A stretch of DNA of 64,000 nt from Paenibacillus sp. NFR01 (GCF_900111565.1 NZ_FOIK01000002.1:620001-684000); one strand, 5' to 3'; shown: positions 1-9,394, counted from the first letter of the stretch. Program-made: numbers and translations. The notes: generated by a model from the sequence alone, not told the origin.

Positions 1-19
1 ATGGTAACAACTCACAAAT

Positions 20-1747
20 TTACAGCATATTTTCAAGCATGAACAGCACGTCGGACCGGAGGGCGGCCAGCTTTCTCCGGCTCTCCTGCCGGTCTGCGGC
101 ATACGTGCCGAAGAACAGCTGCAGGCCAGGCCATGCGCTTCCGGCGCGGAGGCCGTACCACGAACCGTCCTCCAGCACGAATTTGAGCGCATCGGCCCGC
201 CCCTGCTCCAGCGGCAGATGTTTGCCCTTGGCAAGATGGATGAGCTCACCGGCGCGGAAATCAAACAGCCGCTCCACTTTGATTCCGCCCAGCACCCGCA
301 GGAAATCCTTCGCGAGCCGGCCCATCAGCAGGCTGACCCGCTGCCGGCCCTCCAGACCGCGGAAGTTCAGCTCCACCCGGTCCTCGGCGTACCAGCCGTA
401 CTCCTCATACAGGCTGAGCAGCTCGGCATGCAGCGTTCGGCCCACCGATTTGTAGTACGCGGACATTTCGGCAGCCAGCAGCGCGTAAGGGATCGCGTCG
501 CTGGCCGCGGAAGGCGCACCCAACGTGAAGCCGCCGTCTTCATCGTATCCGATCAAGCCCCCCGCGGCGTCGGCATGCACCAGTTCGCCGGCCGCCGCTT
601 TCCCGCCGCCGCTGCCCGCATGGATAATCCGCAGGCCGGCTTTGCGGGCGACGGCCGCGGCCAGTTCGCCGCTGAACAGCGATTTCAGCAGCGCACCGCC
701 AGCTGGGGACTCGCCCCGCAGCTTCTTTTGCCGCAGCACATAATTCAGTGCCAGGGCGGCCGTCTCCCCGGGAGACAGCCGCATATAGCGTCCCCCGTCC
801 GCCTTGATGGACAAAGCCATCCGGGACAGCTGCGGATCGAAGGCCACGATCAGATCGGCATTAAAGGTTCCGGCGGCCGCATATGCGCTTCGCCAATCGA
901 ATTGCTCCGCGAAATGGCCCGCCGGAATTCCGCCGGCCTGGCTGCCTTCCGGCAGGGAGTGCACCGCGGTAAAACCGGAACGCCGCAAGGCGCTGCGCAG
1001 CGGATGGAATTCCTCGCGGTCCTCCTGAAGCTGCAAAATCCGCACGGAAGAGCCGATGATCTGGTTCGATTCGCTGGACATCGCGACGCGCTCCATTTCC
1101 TTGAGATACGCCTGTTCGATCTCCCCGCCGGCAAACACCAGCCGGCCTTTGCCGGTTGCCGCTTCCGCATCCATCGTTTGGATGCTTAACCCATCCTCCC
1201 ATTGCGCCATGTATCGGGACAGCCGGCTGGACGTCTCCCGCGGGGCAGGCCAGCCCTGCTCGTCATACAGGATGCAGCCGCTGAAATCTTCCCCGCCGGT
1301 CATATGCAGTCCCCCTGCGGCATGCAGATAACGCACCGCAAAGGCCAGTTCTCCCCCGGGCGAAGGACGGCTGAACAAATAGCATTTCACCTCGTTATTG
1401 GCGAGCACGAGCGCGGCTTGTTCGGCGAGGCCCCTGGAGAACGGGTGGGAATCGTAGCCGATGGCGATGCCCCGCTGCTGGGCGGCAAAGCCGCGGCTGC
1501 GGATCTCTTCGGCCAGCCCCCGGCAGACGCGGCGGATCGTGTAGATGTTCATCCGGTTCGTGCCGACCCCGGTTGCCCCGCGGACTCCGCCCTCCTCCAG
1601 CGGCAAATCCTGATAGAAGCGGTCGATAATGTCGGAGGCTTTGAGCTCGTTCAACTCTTTGCTCAGGTAAGCGGGGAGCTCGGCATTTTTCCAGCGGTGG
1701 TACCGTTTCTGCAAGATTTCTTCCAATTGTTCTGCGATAGCCTGCAA
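20..1747 (-). CDS. Phosphohexomutase (PGM/PMM) homologue, probably catalytically inactive
   Basis: The 575-residue protein aligns by eye along its whole length with alpha-D-phosphohexomutases: LEEGGVRGATGVGTNRMNIY (about 49-69), the IGYDSHPFS segment (about 96-104) and a long EMSAYYKSVG..LYEEYGWY helix region. However, every active-site loop is altered. The phosphoserine loop TASHNP reads MTGGED (149-154). The metal loop DPDADR reads DPQLSR (304-309). The sugar loop GFEESYG reads GYDEDGG (400-406), and the phosphate loop RPSGTEP reads RAGSAWP (534-540). It is therefore inferred to be a pseudo-enzyme, perhaps regulatory or structural, at the distal end of the EPS operon. The start is TTG at 1747, seven bases after a strong AAAGGAGG; the only nearby ATG is out of frame. 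No canonical phosphomannomutase is present in the window. Confidence 0.85.
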   Translation of the reverse strand: MQAIAEQLEEILQKRYHRWKNAELPAYLSKELNELKASDIIDRFYQDLPLEEGGVRGATGVGTNRMNIYTIRRVCRGLAEEIRSRGFAAQQRGIAIGYDSHPFSRGLAEQAALVLANNEVKCYLFSRPSPGGELAFAVRYLHAAGGLHMTGGEDFSGCILYDEQGWPAPRETSSRLSRYMAQWEDGLSIQTMDAEAATGKGRLVFAGGEIEQAYLKEMERVAMSSESNQIIGSSVRILQLQEDREEFHPLRSALRRSGFTAVHSLPEGSQAGGIPAGHFAEQFDWRSAYAAAGTFNADLIVAFDPQLSRMALSIKADGGRYMRLSPGETAALALNYVLRQKKLRGESPAGGALLKSLFSGELAAAVARKAGLRIIHAGSGGGKAAAGELVHADAAGGLIGYDEDGGFTLGAPSAASDAIPYALLAAEMSAYYKSVGRTLHAELLSLYEEYGWYAEDRVELNFRGLEGRQRVSLLMGRLAKDFLRVLGGIKVERLFDFRAGELIHLAKGKHLPLEQGRADALKFVLEDGSWYGLRAGSAWPGLQLFFGTYAADRQESRRKLAALRSDVLFMLENML

Positions 1748-1790
1748 GGCATTCCCTCCTTTGCTGTAAATGTGCGCAGTCGCCGATGCT

Positions 1791-3164
1791 TTAAGAGGTC
1801 TTCCGGCAGTGCTCCGCCATCTCGTCCCAGGTCTGGTACAGCTCCAGCATCCGGTTCGGCTCGTTGTGATAACCGCTCTGCACGACGATCATCTCCAGGT
1901 CCTCGGAGGCCCGTGCCGTATGCAGCGTCTTCATCGGGATATGCAGCACGTTGCCCGGCCCGATAACCATAAAATTGCCGTTCTGCACGAATTCGGCTTC
2001 GCCTTTGATAATGGTCCATACTTCCTCGCGGCTGGTATGCATCCGGTAGCTGAGGCTTTTTCCGGCTTCGATGCCGACCCGCTTCGTGACCGCGCAGCGT
2101 CCGTTGTCGTACGTTTTATCGTCCAGAATCCGCACCCAGCCCCACTGCCGCTCTTCATACATCGGGCCTTGGTCATAATTGATATAATCCTTAATCCGCG
2201 GGCTTTGGCTTTTGTCGGTGACGAGAATGCCGTCCGGACTGACCGCGACCACAATGTCCGAGAGGCCGACGATGGATACGGGAATGTCGATCTCATTGAT
2301 TAGATGCGTATTCCGGCAATCGCCGCTGATCGTGCCTTTGCCGATCTGCCGGTTCTTCATTTCTTCCGTCAGCGTATTCCAGGTGCCGAGATCCTTCCAG
2401 CAGCCGTCATAAGGCACGGCCGCGATATGGGTAGCCCGCTCGACCACCTGATAGTCGAAGCTGATCTTGGGCAATCGATGATACTGCGCCGAAAGCCCGG
2501 CATAATCGGTCGGCCAGCCCTCCGCTTCCAGCAGCCCGATCAGAAACCCGAGCCGGAAGGCAAAGACGCCGCAATTCCAAAGCGCGCCGCGGGCGATCAG
2601 CTCCCCGGCTTCGTCTTCCAGCGGCTTTTCGCGAAAATGGCTGACCCGCCGGTAATCCGCGTCTTCCGCACCGCCTTCTTCGGGGACAATGTAACCGTAT
2701 TTCGAAGAAGGATAAGTCGGCTGTACCCCGATCAGGGCCAGTTCGGCTCCGGAAGCCGCGACGACGTCCTCCAGCTGCCGGACCGTATCGAAGAAGCGTG
2801 TCTCCACGTACGGGTCCACCGGCAAAATGGCCACCACTTCGTCCAGCCCCGCACCGGCGCGGGAATACAAATAAGCTGCGGCCAGTGCAATCGCCGGAAA
2901 GGTGTCCCGGCGTTCAGGCTCGACAATGAGAGGTACCTCCGGCCCGAGCTGGCTCTGCATCATTTCAATCTGGGCTTTGCCCGTAGCAATGTAAGCGGAG
3001 GTATCCAGTCCGCTTCGGCGGATCTGCCCCCACACCCGCTGGACCATGGAGACCAGCTCCCGCTCCTCGTTCTCGAGCACCTTCAGAAATTGCTTGGAGC
3101 GTGAATCGTTGGACAGCGGCCATAACCGTTTGCCGGAGCCGCCGGATAACAGGACCAGCTTCAT
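1791..3164 (-). CDS. manC: Mannose-1-phosphate guanylyltransferase / mannose-6-phosphate isomerase type (copy 1)
   Basis: ManC makes GDP-mannose from mannose-1-phosphate and GTP in the cytoplasm. The N-terminal nucleotidyltransferase signature LSGGSGKRLWPLSNDSRSK is at residues 5-23. The metal-binding ILPVDPYVE and the FREKPLE stretch follow, and a C-terminal cupin half contains the YRMHTSREEVWTIIKGEAEF and HIPMKTLHTA motifs. At 457 residues it has the usual length of the bifunctional family. GDP-mannose would feed the Gmd/Fcl pair upstream in the same operon and any mannosyltransferase. The start follows AAAGGGCGGGATG. A close paralogue lies at 22502-23875; both share the same first 30 residues. 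Whether the cupin domain has isomerase activity cannot be told from the sequence. Confidence 0.93.
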   Translation of the reverse strand: MKLVLLSGGSGKRLWPLSNDSRSKQFLKVLENEERELVSMVQRVWGQIRRSGLDTSAYIATGKAQIEMMQSQLGPEVPLIVEPERRDTFPAIALAAAYLYSRAGAGLDEVVAILPVDPYVETRFFDTVRQLEDVVAASGAELALIGVQPTYPSSKYGYIVPEEGGAEDADYRRVSHFREKPLEDEAGELIARGALWNCGVFAFRLGFLIGLLEAEGWPTDYAGLSAQYHRLPKISFDYQVVERATHIAAVPYDGCWKDLGTWNTLTEEMKNRQIGKGTISGDCRNTHLINEIDIPVSIVGLSDIVVAVSPDGILVTDKSQSPRIKDYINYDQGPMYEERQWGWVRILDDKTYDNGRCAVTKRVGIEAGKSLSYRMHTSREEVWTIIKGEAEFVQNGNFMVIGPGNVLHIPMKTLHTARASEDLEMIVVQSGYHNEPNRMLELYQTWDEMAEHCRKTS

Positions 3165-3180
3165 TAATCATCCCGCCCTT

Positions 3181-4431
3181 TCATGAAATTTGGAGCGACA
3201 GCAGCAGTTCGCGGTACCGGTTCAGCGACAGCTCCCGGCGCAGATGCTGCTCCAGATACAGGCGGCCCCGCAAGCCGCATTCCGCCAGCGCTTCGCGGTC
3301 CTGCTCGTAAAACGCCTGGATGCTGCGGGCCACCTCTGCGTAGGCATGCGGCTCAACCAGCAGGCCGCAGCCGCTCTCGCGGATCAGCCGGTGCGCTTCG
3401 CTGCCGCTCTCCAGCACGCCGAGCACCGGTTTGCCCGCGGCCATCACGCCGTAAATTTTGCTCGGCACGGAAACGCCTTTGATGCCCTTCTGGTTCACCA
3501 CCAGATGCACGTCGGCGGCATTCAGGGAGTAAACAAGCTCCTCTTTCGGCTGATAAGGCAGGAAATGCACCCCGGTCAGCTCTTCCTCGGCCACGAAGCG
3601 CTGCATCTTGGCCTTGACCGCCCCCTCGCCGATAAACACGAACGCCAGATCTTTCCGGTCGCGGAACACGGCGGTCTGCCGGATGAGGTTCTCCAGGTCG
3701 TAATAGAGCCCCAGATTGCCGGAGTACATCACGATGAACTTATCCTCCAGCCCATGCTTCGAGAGGAACTCCCGCACCCGCGGATGCTCTTTGCCCAGCG
3801 GAATAATCTCTTCCTCGTTCGTCCAGTTGTTGATGACGGTGTTATCGGTCACCTGCCTGCCTGCGAACCGCTTGAGCAGCGTCTCCTGCATATCCTGGCC
3901 GACGGTAATGATGTGGTCGGCCAGCTTGCAGTTCAGCGTATCGACCCAGCGGGCGATCTTCAGCAGACGCGGGTTCCGGACAAAACCGACGGCCAGCGCC
4001 TGCTCGGGATTGAAGTCCTGAATGTTGTAGATATGTTTCGACCGCTTCAGCAGCTTGCCGATCGTGCCGATCAGCCCGCCGAGAATCGGCGGCTGGGAGA
4101 TCGTATAGATGAAGTCCACGTCCCGCTGCTTCAGCACGGCGGCGACGGCATAAAAAAAGTAGGTTGCGATATACCGCAGCCTACTCCGTTTGTTCAGCTT
4201 ATTCACCGCAGGCAGCCGGATGCGGACGATCTCGATGTCCTCCAGGCGGTCCTTGGCGAACCGCGGCCCCTTTTCGCCCGCCGCTTCTCCCGAATACCCT
4301 CCAGGCTGCGCGGCGATGACGGTGATCTCGAAATCCTTCTGCAAATGCAGGCACAGCTCGGTCAGCAATTGCCCGGTCGATGCGTAGTCCGGATAAAAAT
4401 AATTGATGACAAACACAATTTTCGGCTTCAT
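3181..4431 (-). CDS. Family 4 glycosyltransferase (GT-B fold)
   Basis: The 416-residue protein has a GT-B architecture. The N-terminal Rossmann half begins KIVFVINYFYPDYASTGQLL, as in the WcaI/WbuB-like subgroup. The C-terminal half has the donor-site pattern VMYSGNLGLYYDLENLI (about 255-271) followed by GVSVPSKIYGVMAAGKPVLG and a conserved acidic SGSEAHRLI region. It probably transfers a sugar from a nucleotide donor to the growing lipid-linked repeat unit at the inner face of the membrane; donor and acceptor are not predictable. It sits 3 bases after the preceding glycosyltransferase and 16 bases before manC, so the genes are surely co-transcribed. Confidence 0.88.
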   Translation of the reverse strand: MKPKIVFVINYFYPDYASTGQLLTELCLHLQKDFEITVIAAQPGGYSGEAAGEKGPRFAKDRLEDIEIVRIRLPAVNKLNKRSRLRYIATYFFYAVAAVLKQRDVDFIYTISQPPILGGLIGTIGKLLKRSKHIYNIQDFNPEQALAVGFVRNPRLLKIARWVDTLNCKLADHIITVGQDMQETLLKRFAGRQVTDNTVINNWTNEEEIIPLGKEHPRVREFLSKHGLEDKFIVMYSGNLGLYYDLENLIRQTAVFRDRKDLAFVFIGEGAVKAKMQRFVAEEELTGVHFLPYQPKEELVYSLNAADVHLVVNQKGIKGVSVPSKIYGVMAAGKPVLGVLESGSEAHRLIRESGCGLLVEPHAYAEVARSIQAFYEQDREALAECGLRGRLYLEQHLRRELSLNRYRELLLSLQIS

Positions 4432-4434
4432 CGG

Positions 4435-5583
4435 TTACACCTCGCTCGAAATGGGTTCACGGCCGGCCCGGGTGGCCAGCCGGATCGCCCGGACCACCGA
4501 ATTGGCGTAGGTCCGCGGATGCAGCTTTTTCCACTGGCTCAGCTTGATCTTGCGGTTTGATTTCAAATAGGCAACATTGTCAAACAGCCATCCCAGCGCC
4601 GCATCCATGCTGTCCGGATCGAGCGGATCGGCGATAATGCCGTTCTCCTTGTCGACGATCAGGTCGCTGGTCACGCCGGCATATTTGGAAGCCAGCACGA
4701 AGGTCCCTGACACGAGCGCTTCATTCACGACCAGCCCCCATACTTCGATCAGCGACGGAACGAGCAGGCAATCGGCCGCGGTCAGATAGGCGGTCAGCTC
4801 TTCCTTTTGCTTGTAGCCTTCGAAAAAGACCTTGTCGTCCATCCCGTGCTCATGGACCAGCTCGCGCAGCTTCCGCTCATCCGGTCCGGTGCCGACGATG
4901 GACAGCCTCCAGCCGGAGGGCCGGTTCAGCCGGGCCAGGGACAGCAGCGTTTCTTCCAGTCCCTTGCGTTTGATCAGCTGGCCGATGAACAGCAGGTTCA
5001 GCTGCCCGTCATTTTTCGGCTTCGGCAGGCCCGCGCTTTTGCGGTAATAATACCGGACGTCCACGGTGTTGAAGCCGACGGCCATCTTCTCTTCAGGAAT
5101 GCCGTAATGCGTCAGGCAGCGGGCCGAATCCGAGCCGTAGGTAACGAAAGCATCCGCCGAGCGGAAAAACAGCCCGCGTACCGCATGCATCAGCCGGTTT
5201 CGGACCCGGCTGCTCTCCAGCGTGCTGCCCCACCAGACGACGAATTTTTTGCGGAACAGCTTGGCGTAGATCAGGCTTTCCCAGAAGGCAATGGCGTCAT
5301 AGCTCGTCGTGATGATGACGTCGGGATTCGCACGCACCAGCTTGAAGAAGATCCCCGGGTTAATGTGCAGCCCGAAATCCATCCGGCGGATAAACCAGTG
5401 GAACCCGCGCAGGCAGGTGTACCGGAAACGCATTTCCTCATAATCGATGTTCCATTCCCGGTTGCCTTCCTTCTCCTCCAGGAACCAGACGGTGAGGTCG
5501 ATCTCCTCGGAGGCGTCGATGGTGTTATAGACGGGAATCCGGTACGGGGCGATCTGATAGGCAATCAATAGTGTTTTTATCAT
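4435..5583 (-). CDS. Family 4/1 glycosyltransferase
   Basis: The protein has 382 residues. The N-terminal half opens with LLIAYQIAPYRIPVYNTI. The donor-binding C-terminal half shows LNLLFIGQLIKRKGLEETL, the SIVGTGPDERKLRELV strand-helix and LLVPSLIEVWGLVVNEALVSG, in which the E-x(7)-E nucleotide-sugar motif is E(VWGLVVN)E. It is inferred to add one sugar in EPS repeat-unit assembly. It lies between the polymerase-like gene and the next glycosyltransferase with gaps of 16 and 3 bases. Specificity is unknown. Confidence 0.87.
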   Translation of the reverse strand: MIKTLLIAYQIAPYRIPVYNTIDASEEIDLTVWFLEEKEGNREWNIDYEEMRFRYTCLRGFHWFIRRMDFGLHINPGIFFKLVRANPDVIITTSYDAIAFWESLIYAKLFRKKFVVWWGSTLESSRVRNRLMHAVRGLFFRSADAFVTYGSDSARCLTHYGIPEEKMAVGFNTVDVRYYYRKSAGLPKPKNDGQLNLLFIGQLIKRKGLEETLLSLARLNRPSGWRLSIVGTGPDERKLRELVHEHGMDDKVFFEGYKQKEELTAYLTAADCLLVPSLIEVWGLVVNEALVSGTFVLASKYAGVTSDLIVDKENGIIADPLDPDSMDAALGWLFDNVAYLKSNRKIKLSQWKKLHPRTYANSVVRAIRLATRAGREPISSEV

Positions 5584-5599
5584 ATAACCCTACCTTCTC

Positions 5600-6808
5600 T
5601 TATCTAACGGATATATAAGCCGGTTGTACCGCAAAAGCCGCTTCCTCCCGCTTCTCCTCCTCCGGGTCCCGGTACGGCGCCATCAGCAGCAGATACAGCA
5701 ACGGCGCATCCAGAATCGGCTGGGAGATCAGCGAGGTGAGGACAATGGGAATGACCGCAAGCAGATACCTTTTCCGGCGCTCCGCCGCAAGCATGGGCGC
5801 GAAGTAGACCGCAAGCGTCAGCACGACGCCCGCCACCCCGATCATCGACGAAGCTGCCACCAGGTTGATGCCCGCGTTCGGGGCCTTGATGTTGTACATC
5901 CCGGCACCCATCGGATTGTCCTCCAGCGCCTCAATGCCCGCCTCCGTGGCCGTCGTCCGGTCGGAGATGGACGCTCCGTGCGTTTCGTTTTTCTCGTGAA
6001 TGCCGATAAACGGCGCATACATGACGACCCCATACGTAAAGAGCAGCAGGAACACGGCGCTGAGAATCCGTCTGTGCAGCAGGCAGTGCAGCACGAGATT
6101 GACGAACAGGATCGCCAGCCCGGCGGTGGAAAAAGAGGCGGCAATGCCGAGCAGCAGCGTCAGCTTGATCCAGCGTTTATCGAGCCGCAGCGACTTCAGG
6201 TTGAACAGCGACCACAGCAGGAACATCTGCAGGATGCCCGACTCCCGGAACAGCCCGAGCAGGCGCGGAAAACGGATGCCGTCAACCGTATACACGCCGT
6301 ACATGACCGTAAACGGAAAGTACGTCGTCCCCGAGGAGGGATAGGTGCCGATCTTGATCCGGAACAGCTCCAGCTGCTCCATGGGGCGCCACGCCACAGC
6401 CAGCGTAAGCGTCAAATAATAAGAAATGACAAACCCGAGGAAGACGATGACCAGGCTGCGGAAAAATACGTAGCTCGCCCGCTTCTCGCTCAGGATAAAC
6501 GCCGCCGCCAAGGCGACAACGCCGTTGAGCGCCGCCGATTTGAGCACGACCATCAGCGATACGGAATTCATCAGCATGGCATGGCCGAGCAGATAGCCGA
6601 ACAGCAGGAGCACCAGCACGAGCACGAGGCGCGGGCCGCCCTGCACGCCGAGCTTTTTCTCCGGATGAATCCGGCAGTCCAGCAGATGAAACAGCAGTGC
6701 CAGCAGCGCCAGCCCCAGTCCCAGAATGGAGTAATCCTCCCCGAACGCTGTAGGCTTTACGAAAAAAGCCGTCAACAGCAGCAAGCCGATTTTTAGCGCA
6801 AACGACAT
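5600..6808 (-). CDS. Wzy-like polysaccharide polymerase, integral membrane
   Basis: The 402-residue protein is almost entirely hydrophobic, with about 10-12 predicted membrane segments beginning at residue 4. Late in the sequence is the short soluble stretch EALEDNPMGAGMYNIKAPN followed by another hydrophobic pair, a pattern typical of the O-antigen polymerase/ligase superfamily (Wzy). Wzy proteins are very divergent, so the call rests on topology and on position between glycosyltransferases and a Wzx-like flippase. It would polymerise repeat units on the outer face of the membrane. The start has a very strong GGAGGAGAAGGAG upstream. Two further Wzy/ligase-like proteins occur at 31593-33080 and 33912-35225. 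Confidence 0.72.
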   Translation of the reverse strand: MSFALKIGLLLLTAFFVKPTAFGEDYSILGLGLALLALLFHLLDCRIHPEKKLGVQGGPRLVLVLVLLLFGYLLGHAMLMNSVSLMVVLKSAALNGVVALAAAFILSEKRASYVFFRSLVIVFLGFVISYYLTLTLAVAWRPMEQLELFRIKIGTYPSSGTTYFPFTVMYGVYTVDGIRFPRLLGLFRESGILQMFLLWSLFNLKSLRLDKRWIKLTLLLGIAASFSTAGLAILFVNLVLHCLLHRRILSAVFLLLFTYGVVMYAPFIGIHEKNETHGASISDRTTATEAGIEALEDNPMGAGMYNIKAPNAGINLVAASSMIGVAGVVLTLAVYFAPMLAAERRKRYLLAVIPIVLTSLISQPILDAPLLYLLLMAPYRDPEEEKREEAAFAVQPAYISVR

Positions 6809-6820
6809 CTCCTTCTCCTC

Positions 6821-7999
6821 CTACCCGGCCAGTTCCTCGGCATATCGCCGCGCGAAGATGCCGGGGTCAATCAGCGCTTTATACTCCGAGGCTTGCGACC
6901 GTTGCCGCAGCTCCCCGAGATTGCGCAGCGCATAACCGAGTTTATCGCTTAAGTCGGCGATATCTTCCGCTTCAAAGCTTACGCCGAGCCCGTAACGCTC
7001 TATGGAATACCCGACCTCGCCATGGCTCGGGCCGACAATGACGATGCCGCGGGCTGCGGCCTCCGTCAGCGGTCCGCTCTGGCCGGAGAACATTCTCCGG
7101 TACGGCAGCACTACGATATCGGCTGCTTCAAAATAGCCGGGCACGTCCTCGTCCGGAATAAAGCCGAGTGCCAGCCGGGTTTTGCGCTCCAGGCCGAGCG
7201 CCGCAATCCGCCGTTCCAGATCGGCATGGGTGAAGTCCATTTCGCGGCCGGCGATGACGATTTCAAACGGCTGATCCTCCAGCCGGCCGGCCGCCTCCAG
7301 CAGCAGGTCAATGCCTTTGTCATACCGCAGGCCGCCGAAGCATAACAGCTGCGGGGGCTTGGCAGCATCACGAATATCCGTTGTTTGCTGAATTTGGTCA
7401 TGCGCAGTCGCGGACATTAAACCATATTCCGGATGCAGGCTCGGATACACGATCGAGCGCACCCGTTCTTCTCCCACGCCGGCATGATTCAGCACCTGCC
7501 ACCGCAAATAGTCGCCATGCACGATTAGCTTGCCGATCAAACCCCGCCGGAGAAATAAACCGAGCAGCCGCCGTTTGCTCGCCCGTAGCGGGAACCAGTG
7601 CAGCGTGGCCGTCAGCCTGACGCCGCGCAGCAGCGGAAGCAGGAGGAACAGCGGAATGATCAGCGTATCCAGGTACAGCAGATGGAGCGGAATTTGCCGC
7701 CGGCGGGCCGCCGCTACCGCCTGGCGCAGCAGCAGGGCGCGCACGAGAATGGACGGCAGCCAGCGGTAATAACGCTTCTCGGCCGGGCGCTGGAAGCCGA
7801 TGCCCGCCTCGCGCAGCTCGGCCAGACGCTCCTCTTCGCGAAGCGTGGAATAATAGACGACATCGCCGCCTTCGGGCGATTTCCGGAAACTGCGCATGAC
7901 CGCCGTATTATACTGGAAATGATGGCCGGTATTTTTCAGATCAAAAAAAAGATGTTGCGGTTCGGGCGGCTCATTGGCCGCGTTCCGTCTGGTATTCAT
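6821..7999 (-). CDS. Family 4 glycosyltransferase
   Basis: A GT-B protein of 392 residues if started at the ATG at 7999, which follows AAGGAG with good spacing. The open frame continues upstream into the flippase gene but that extension has no ribosome site. The C-terminal half carries PQLLCFGGLRYDKGIDLLLE, then FEIVIAGREMDF, and IVVLPYRRMFSGQSGPLTEA, the usual donor-site layout. The N-terminal half contains an LHLLYLDTLIIPLFLLLPLL hydrophobic patch, suggesting peripheral membrane association. The gene overlaps the end of the flippase gene by 29 bases. It is probably an EPS repeat-unit glycosyltransferase; specificity is unknown. Confidence 0.83.
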   Translation of the reverse strand: MNTRRNAANEPPEPQHLFFDLKNTGHHFQYNTAVMRSFRKSPEGGDVVYYSTLREEERLAELREAGIGFQRPAEKRYYRWLPSILVRALLLRQAVAAARRRQIPLHLLYLDTLIIPLFLLLPLLRGVRLTATLHWFPLRASKRRLLGLFLRRGLIGKLIVHGDYLRWQVLNHAGVGEERVRSIVYPSLHPEYGLMSATAHDQIQQTTDIRDAAKPPQLLCFGGLRYDKGIDLLLEAAGRLEDQPFEIVIAGREMDFTHADLERRIAALGLERKTRLALGFIPDEDVPGYFEAADIVVLPYRRMFSGQSGPLTEAAARGIVIVGPSHGEVGYSIERYGLGVSFEAEDIADLSDKLGYALRNLGELRQRSQASEYKALIDPGIFARRYAEELAG

Positions 8000-9320
8000 G
8001 CGCTCGCCCACTCCTTGGACCGGCCCCGCCCAGTACCCGCTTCTCGACGAAATACAGAGAAAACAAGACGAGCGGAATGCCGACAAACTTGCCCCAACCG
8101 ATGCCGTAAACACCGAATTCGGGAATTAGCACCATAAACAGCGCCACGGTCACCAGCGTGGTGACCAGCGACAATATCGTATTCAACTTGACGTACCCTG
8201 TGCCGTTTAAACAATAATAGGGAACTACGCCGAATGCACCCAGGGAGACCGACACTGTGAGCAATTGGAACAGCTTGTAATGGCTCTCGGCAAAGGCCGG
8301 GCTGATCCATAGGGACAGAATCGGCTTTGCCAGCAAACAGGCGACGATCCCGGCGAAGAGGACGAAGGACATGGCAATATATAGCGAACGGCGATATGTC
8401 CTTCCGATTTCCTGGCGGTCAGCCCCTTGAGATAACGAACTGAACTTAGGCAGCAAATATCCTCCGGCCGCGGCGGGAATTTCGTGGATTTTGACAACCA
8501 CCTGCATGCAAACCGTGTAGTACCCCAGTACCTTGGGCCCGAGCAGGCCGCCGATAATGAGCTTATCCACCTGGGCGTTAAGCGTGCTGATCAGCATCTG
8601 CCCCCAGGAGTAAATGCCGTAATGAAAGAGCCGCTTGAAAGCGCCGCGGTTGAAGGCGGGCCGGAACTTCAAGCCGGGAAGCGTCCGTTGCGTCACGAAC
8701 ATATTGCAGATCGTCAGCAGGACGGTGGAGTAGAACAGGCACTGGATCAGCAGCGTCAAACTGCCGTATACGACCGCAAGAATGGTAAAAGCCACCGATG
8801 TGATCAGATTGTAGACGATGTTCACCTTGCTGTTCAGATCGTACCGCTGCTTGGCCATATAGGCGCCTGAAAAAATGCCGTTGATGATGCGGACGCCGAT
8901 GATGCCGCCCATATAATAGGAGGCGGATAACACCTTCTCCAGACCGTCCGTCTGCATCAGCAGCGGAAAAATCACGGTCCCGAAGCCCAGCAGCAGCAGG
9001 CTGATGGCCGCGGACAGCAGAATCGCCAGGAGCAGCGTCACCCGGAAGAGCAAGCCGAAGCTTTCTTCGTCGTCCCGGCATTCGGAGCCAAGCTTGATCA
9101 GCGCATTGCCCAGACCGAAATTGGATACGGCCAGCACGTTCAGCACCGACTGTACCAGAATCCACATTCCGTACTGCTCATCTCCCATGTGGTGCAGCAG
9201 CAGCGGCGTCGAAATGAATAAGATGACCGGCGTAATACAATACGACAGCAGGCTGTAGACCACATTGTTAAAATCGCGGCTGCGCCGAAGTGTGGCCGCT
9301 TTGAGCAGCAACTCGTTCAA
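7971..9320 (-). CDS. Wzx-like oligosaccharide flippase (MOP superfamily), copy 1
   Basis: The 449-residue membrane protein has about 12 predicted helices. The N-terminal region reads NNVVYSLLSYCITPVILFIS followed by TPLLLHHMGDEQYGMWILVQ, the characteristic start of the polysaccharide_synt/MATE-like flippases (LG.EQYG..). Wzx proteins move undecaprenyl-linked repeat units across the membrane. The start is TTG at 9320 about 11 bases after AAAGG; the nearby ATG is out of frame. A weak hairpin terminator lies between this gene and gmd upstream, so expression may be lower than that of the proximal genes. A second flippase is at 30224-31612. Confidence 0.86.
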   Translation of the reverse strand: MNELLLKAATLRRSRDFNNVVYSLLSYCITPVILFISTPLLLHHMGDEQYGMWILVQSVLNVLAVSNFGLGNALIKLGSECRDDEESFGLLFRVTLLLAILLSAAISLLLLGFGTVIFPLLMQTDGLEKVLSASYYMGGIIGVRIINGIFSGAYMAKQRYDLNSKVNIVYNLITSVAFTILAVVYGSLTLLIQCLFYSTVLLTICNMFVTQRTLPGLKFRPAFNRGAFKRLFHYGIYSWGQMLISTLNAQVDKLIIGGLLGPKVLGYYTVCMQVVVKIHEIPAAAGGYLLPKFSSLSQGADRQEIGRTYRRSLYIAMSFVLFAGIVACLLAKPILSLWISPAFAESHYKLFQLLTVSVSLGAFGVVPYYCLNGTGYVKLNTILSLVTTLVTVALFMVLIPEFGVYGIGWGKFVGIPLVLFSLYFVEKRVLGGAGPRSGRAHEYQTERGQ

Positions 9321-9371
9321 ACGGCATCAAACCTTTCTTTACCTCCCCGCAAAGCGAGGTTTTGGCTATGC

Positions 9372-9394
9372 AAAAGGGACGGCAGCGCCGCCCC
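9372..9394 (-). terminator. Possible intra-operon terminator or attenuator
   Basis: On the minus strand GGGGCGGC pairs with GCCGTCCC around a GCT loop, followed by TTTTG. It lies in the 100-base gap between gmd and the flippase gene. The T-run is short, so partial termination is more likely than a full stop. Confidence 0.45.

Noticed and set aside
3190..4560. Long plus-strand open frame of 456 codons opposite two glycosyltransferase genes
   Set aside because: It is antisense to two well-supported genes, has no ribosome site, and its composition (His/Gln/Arg-rich) is the typical mirror of GC-rich coding DNA.
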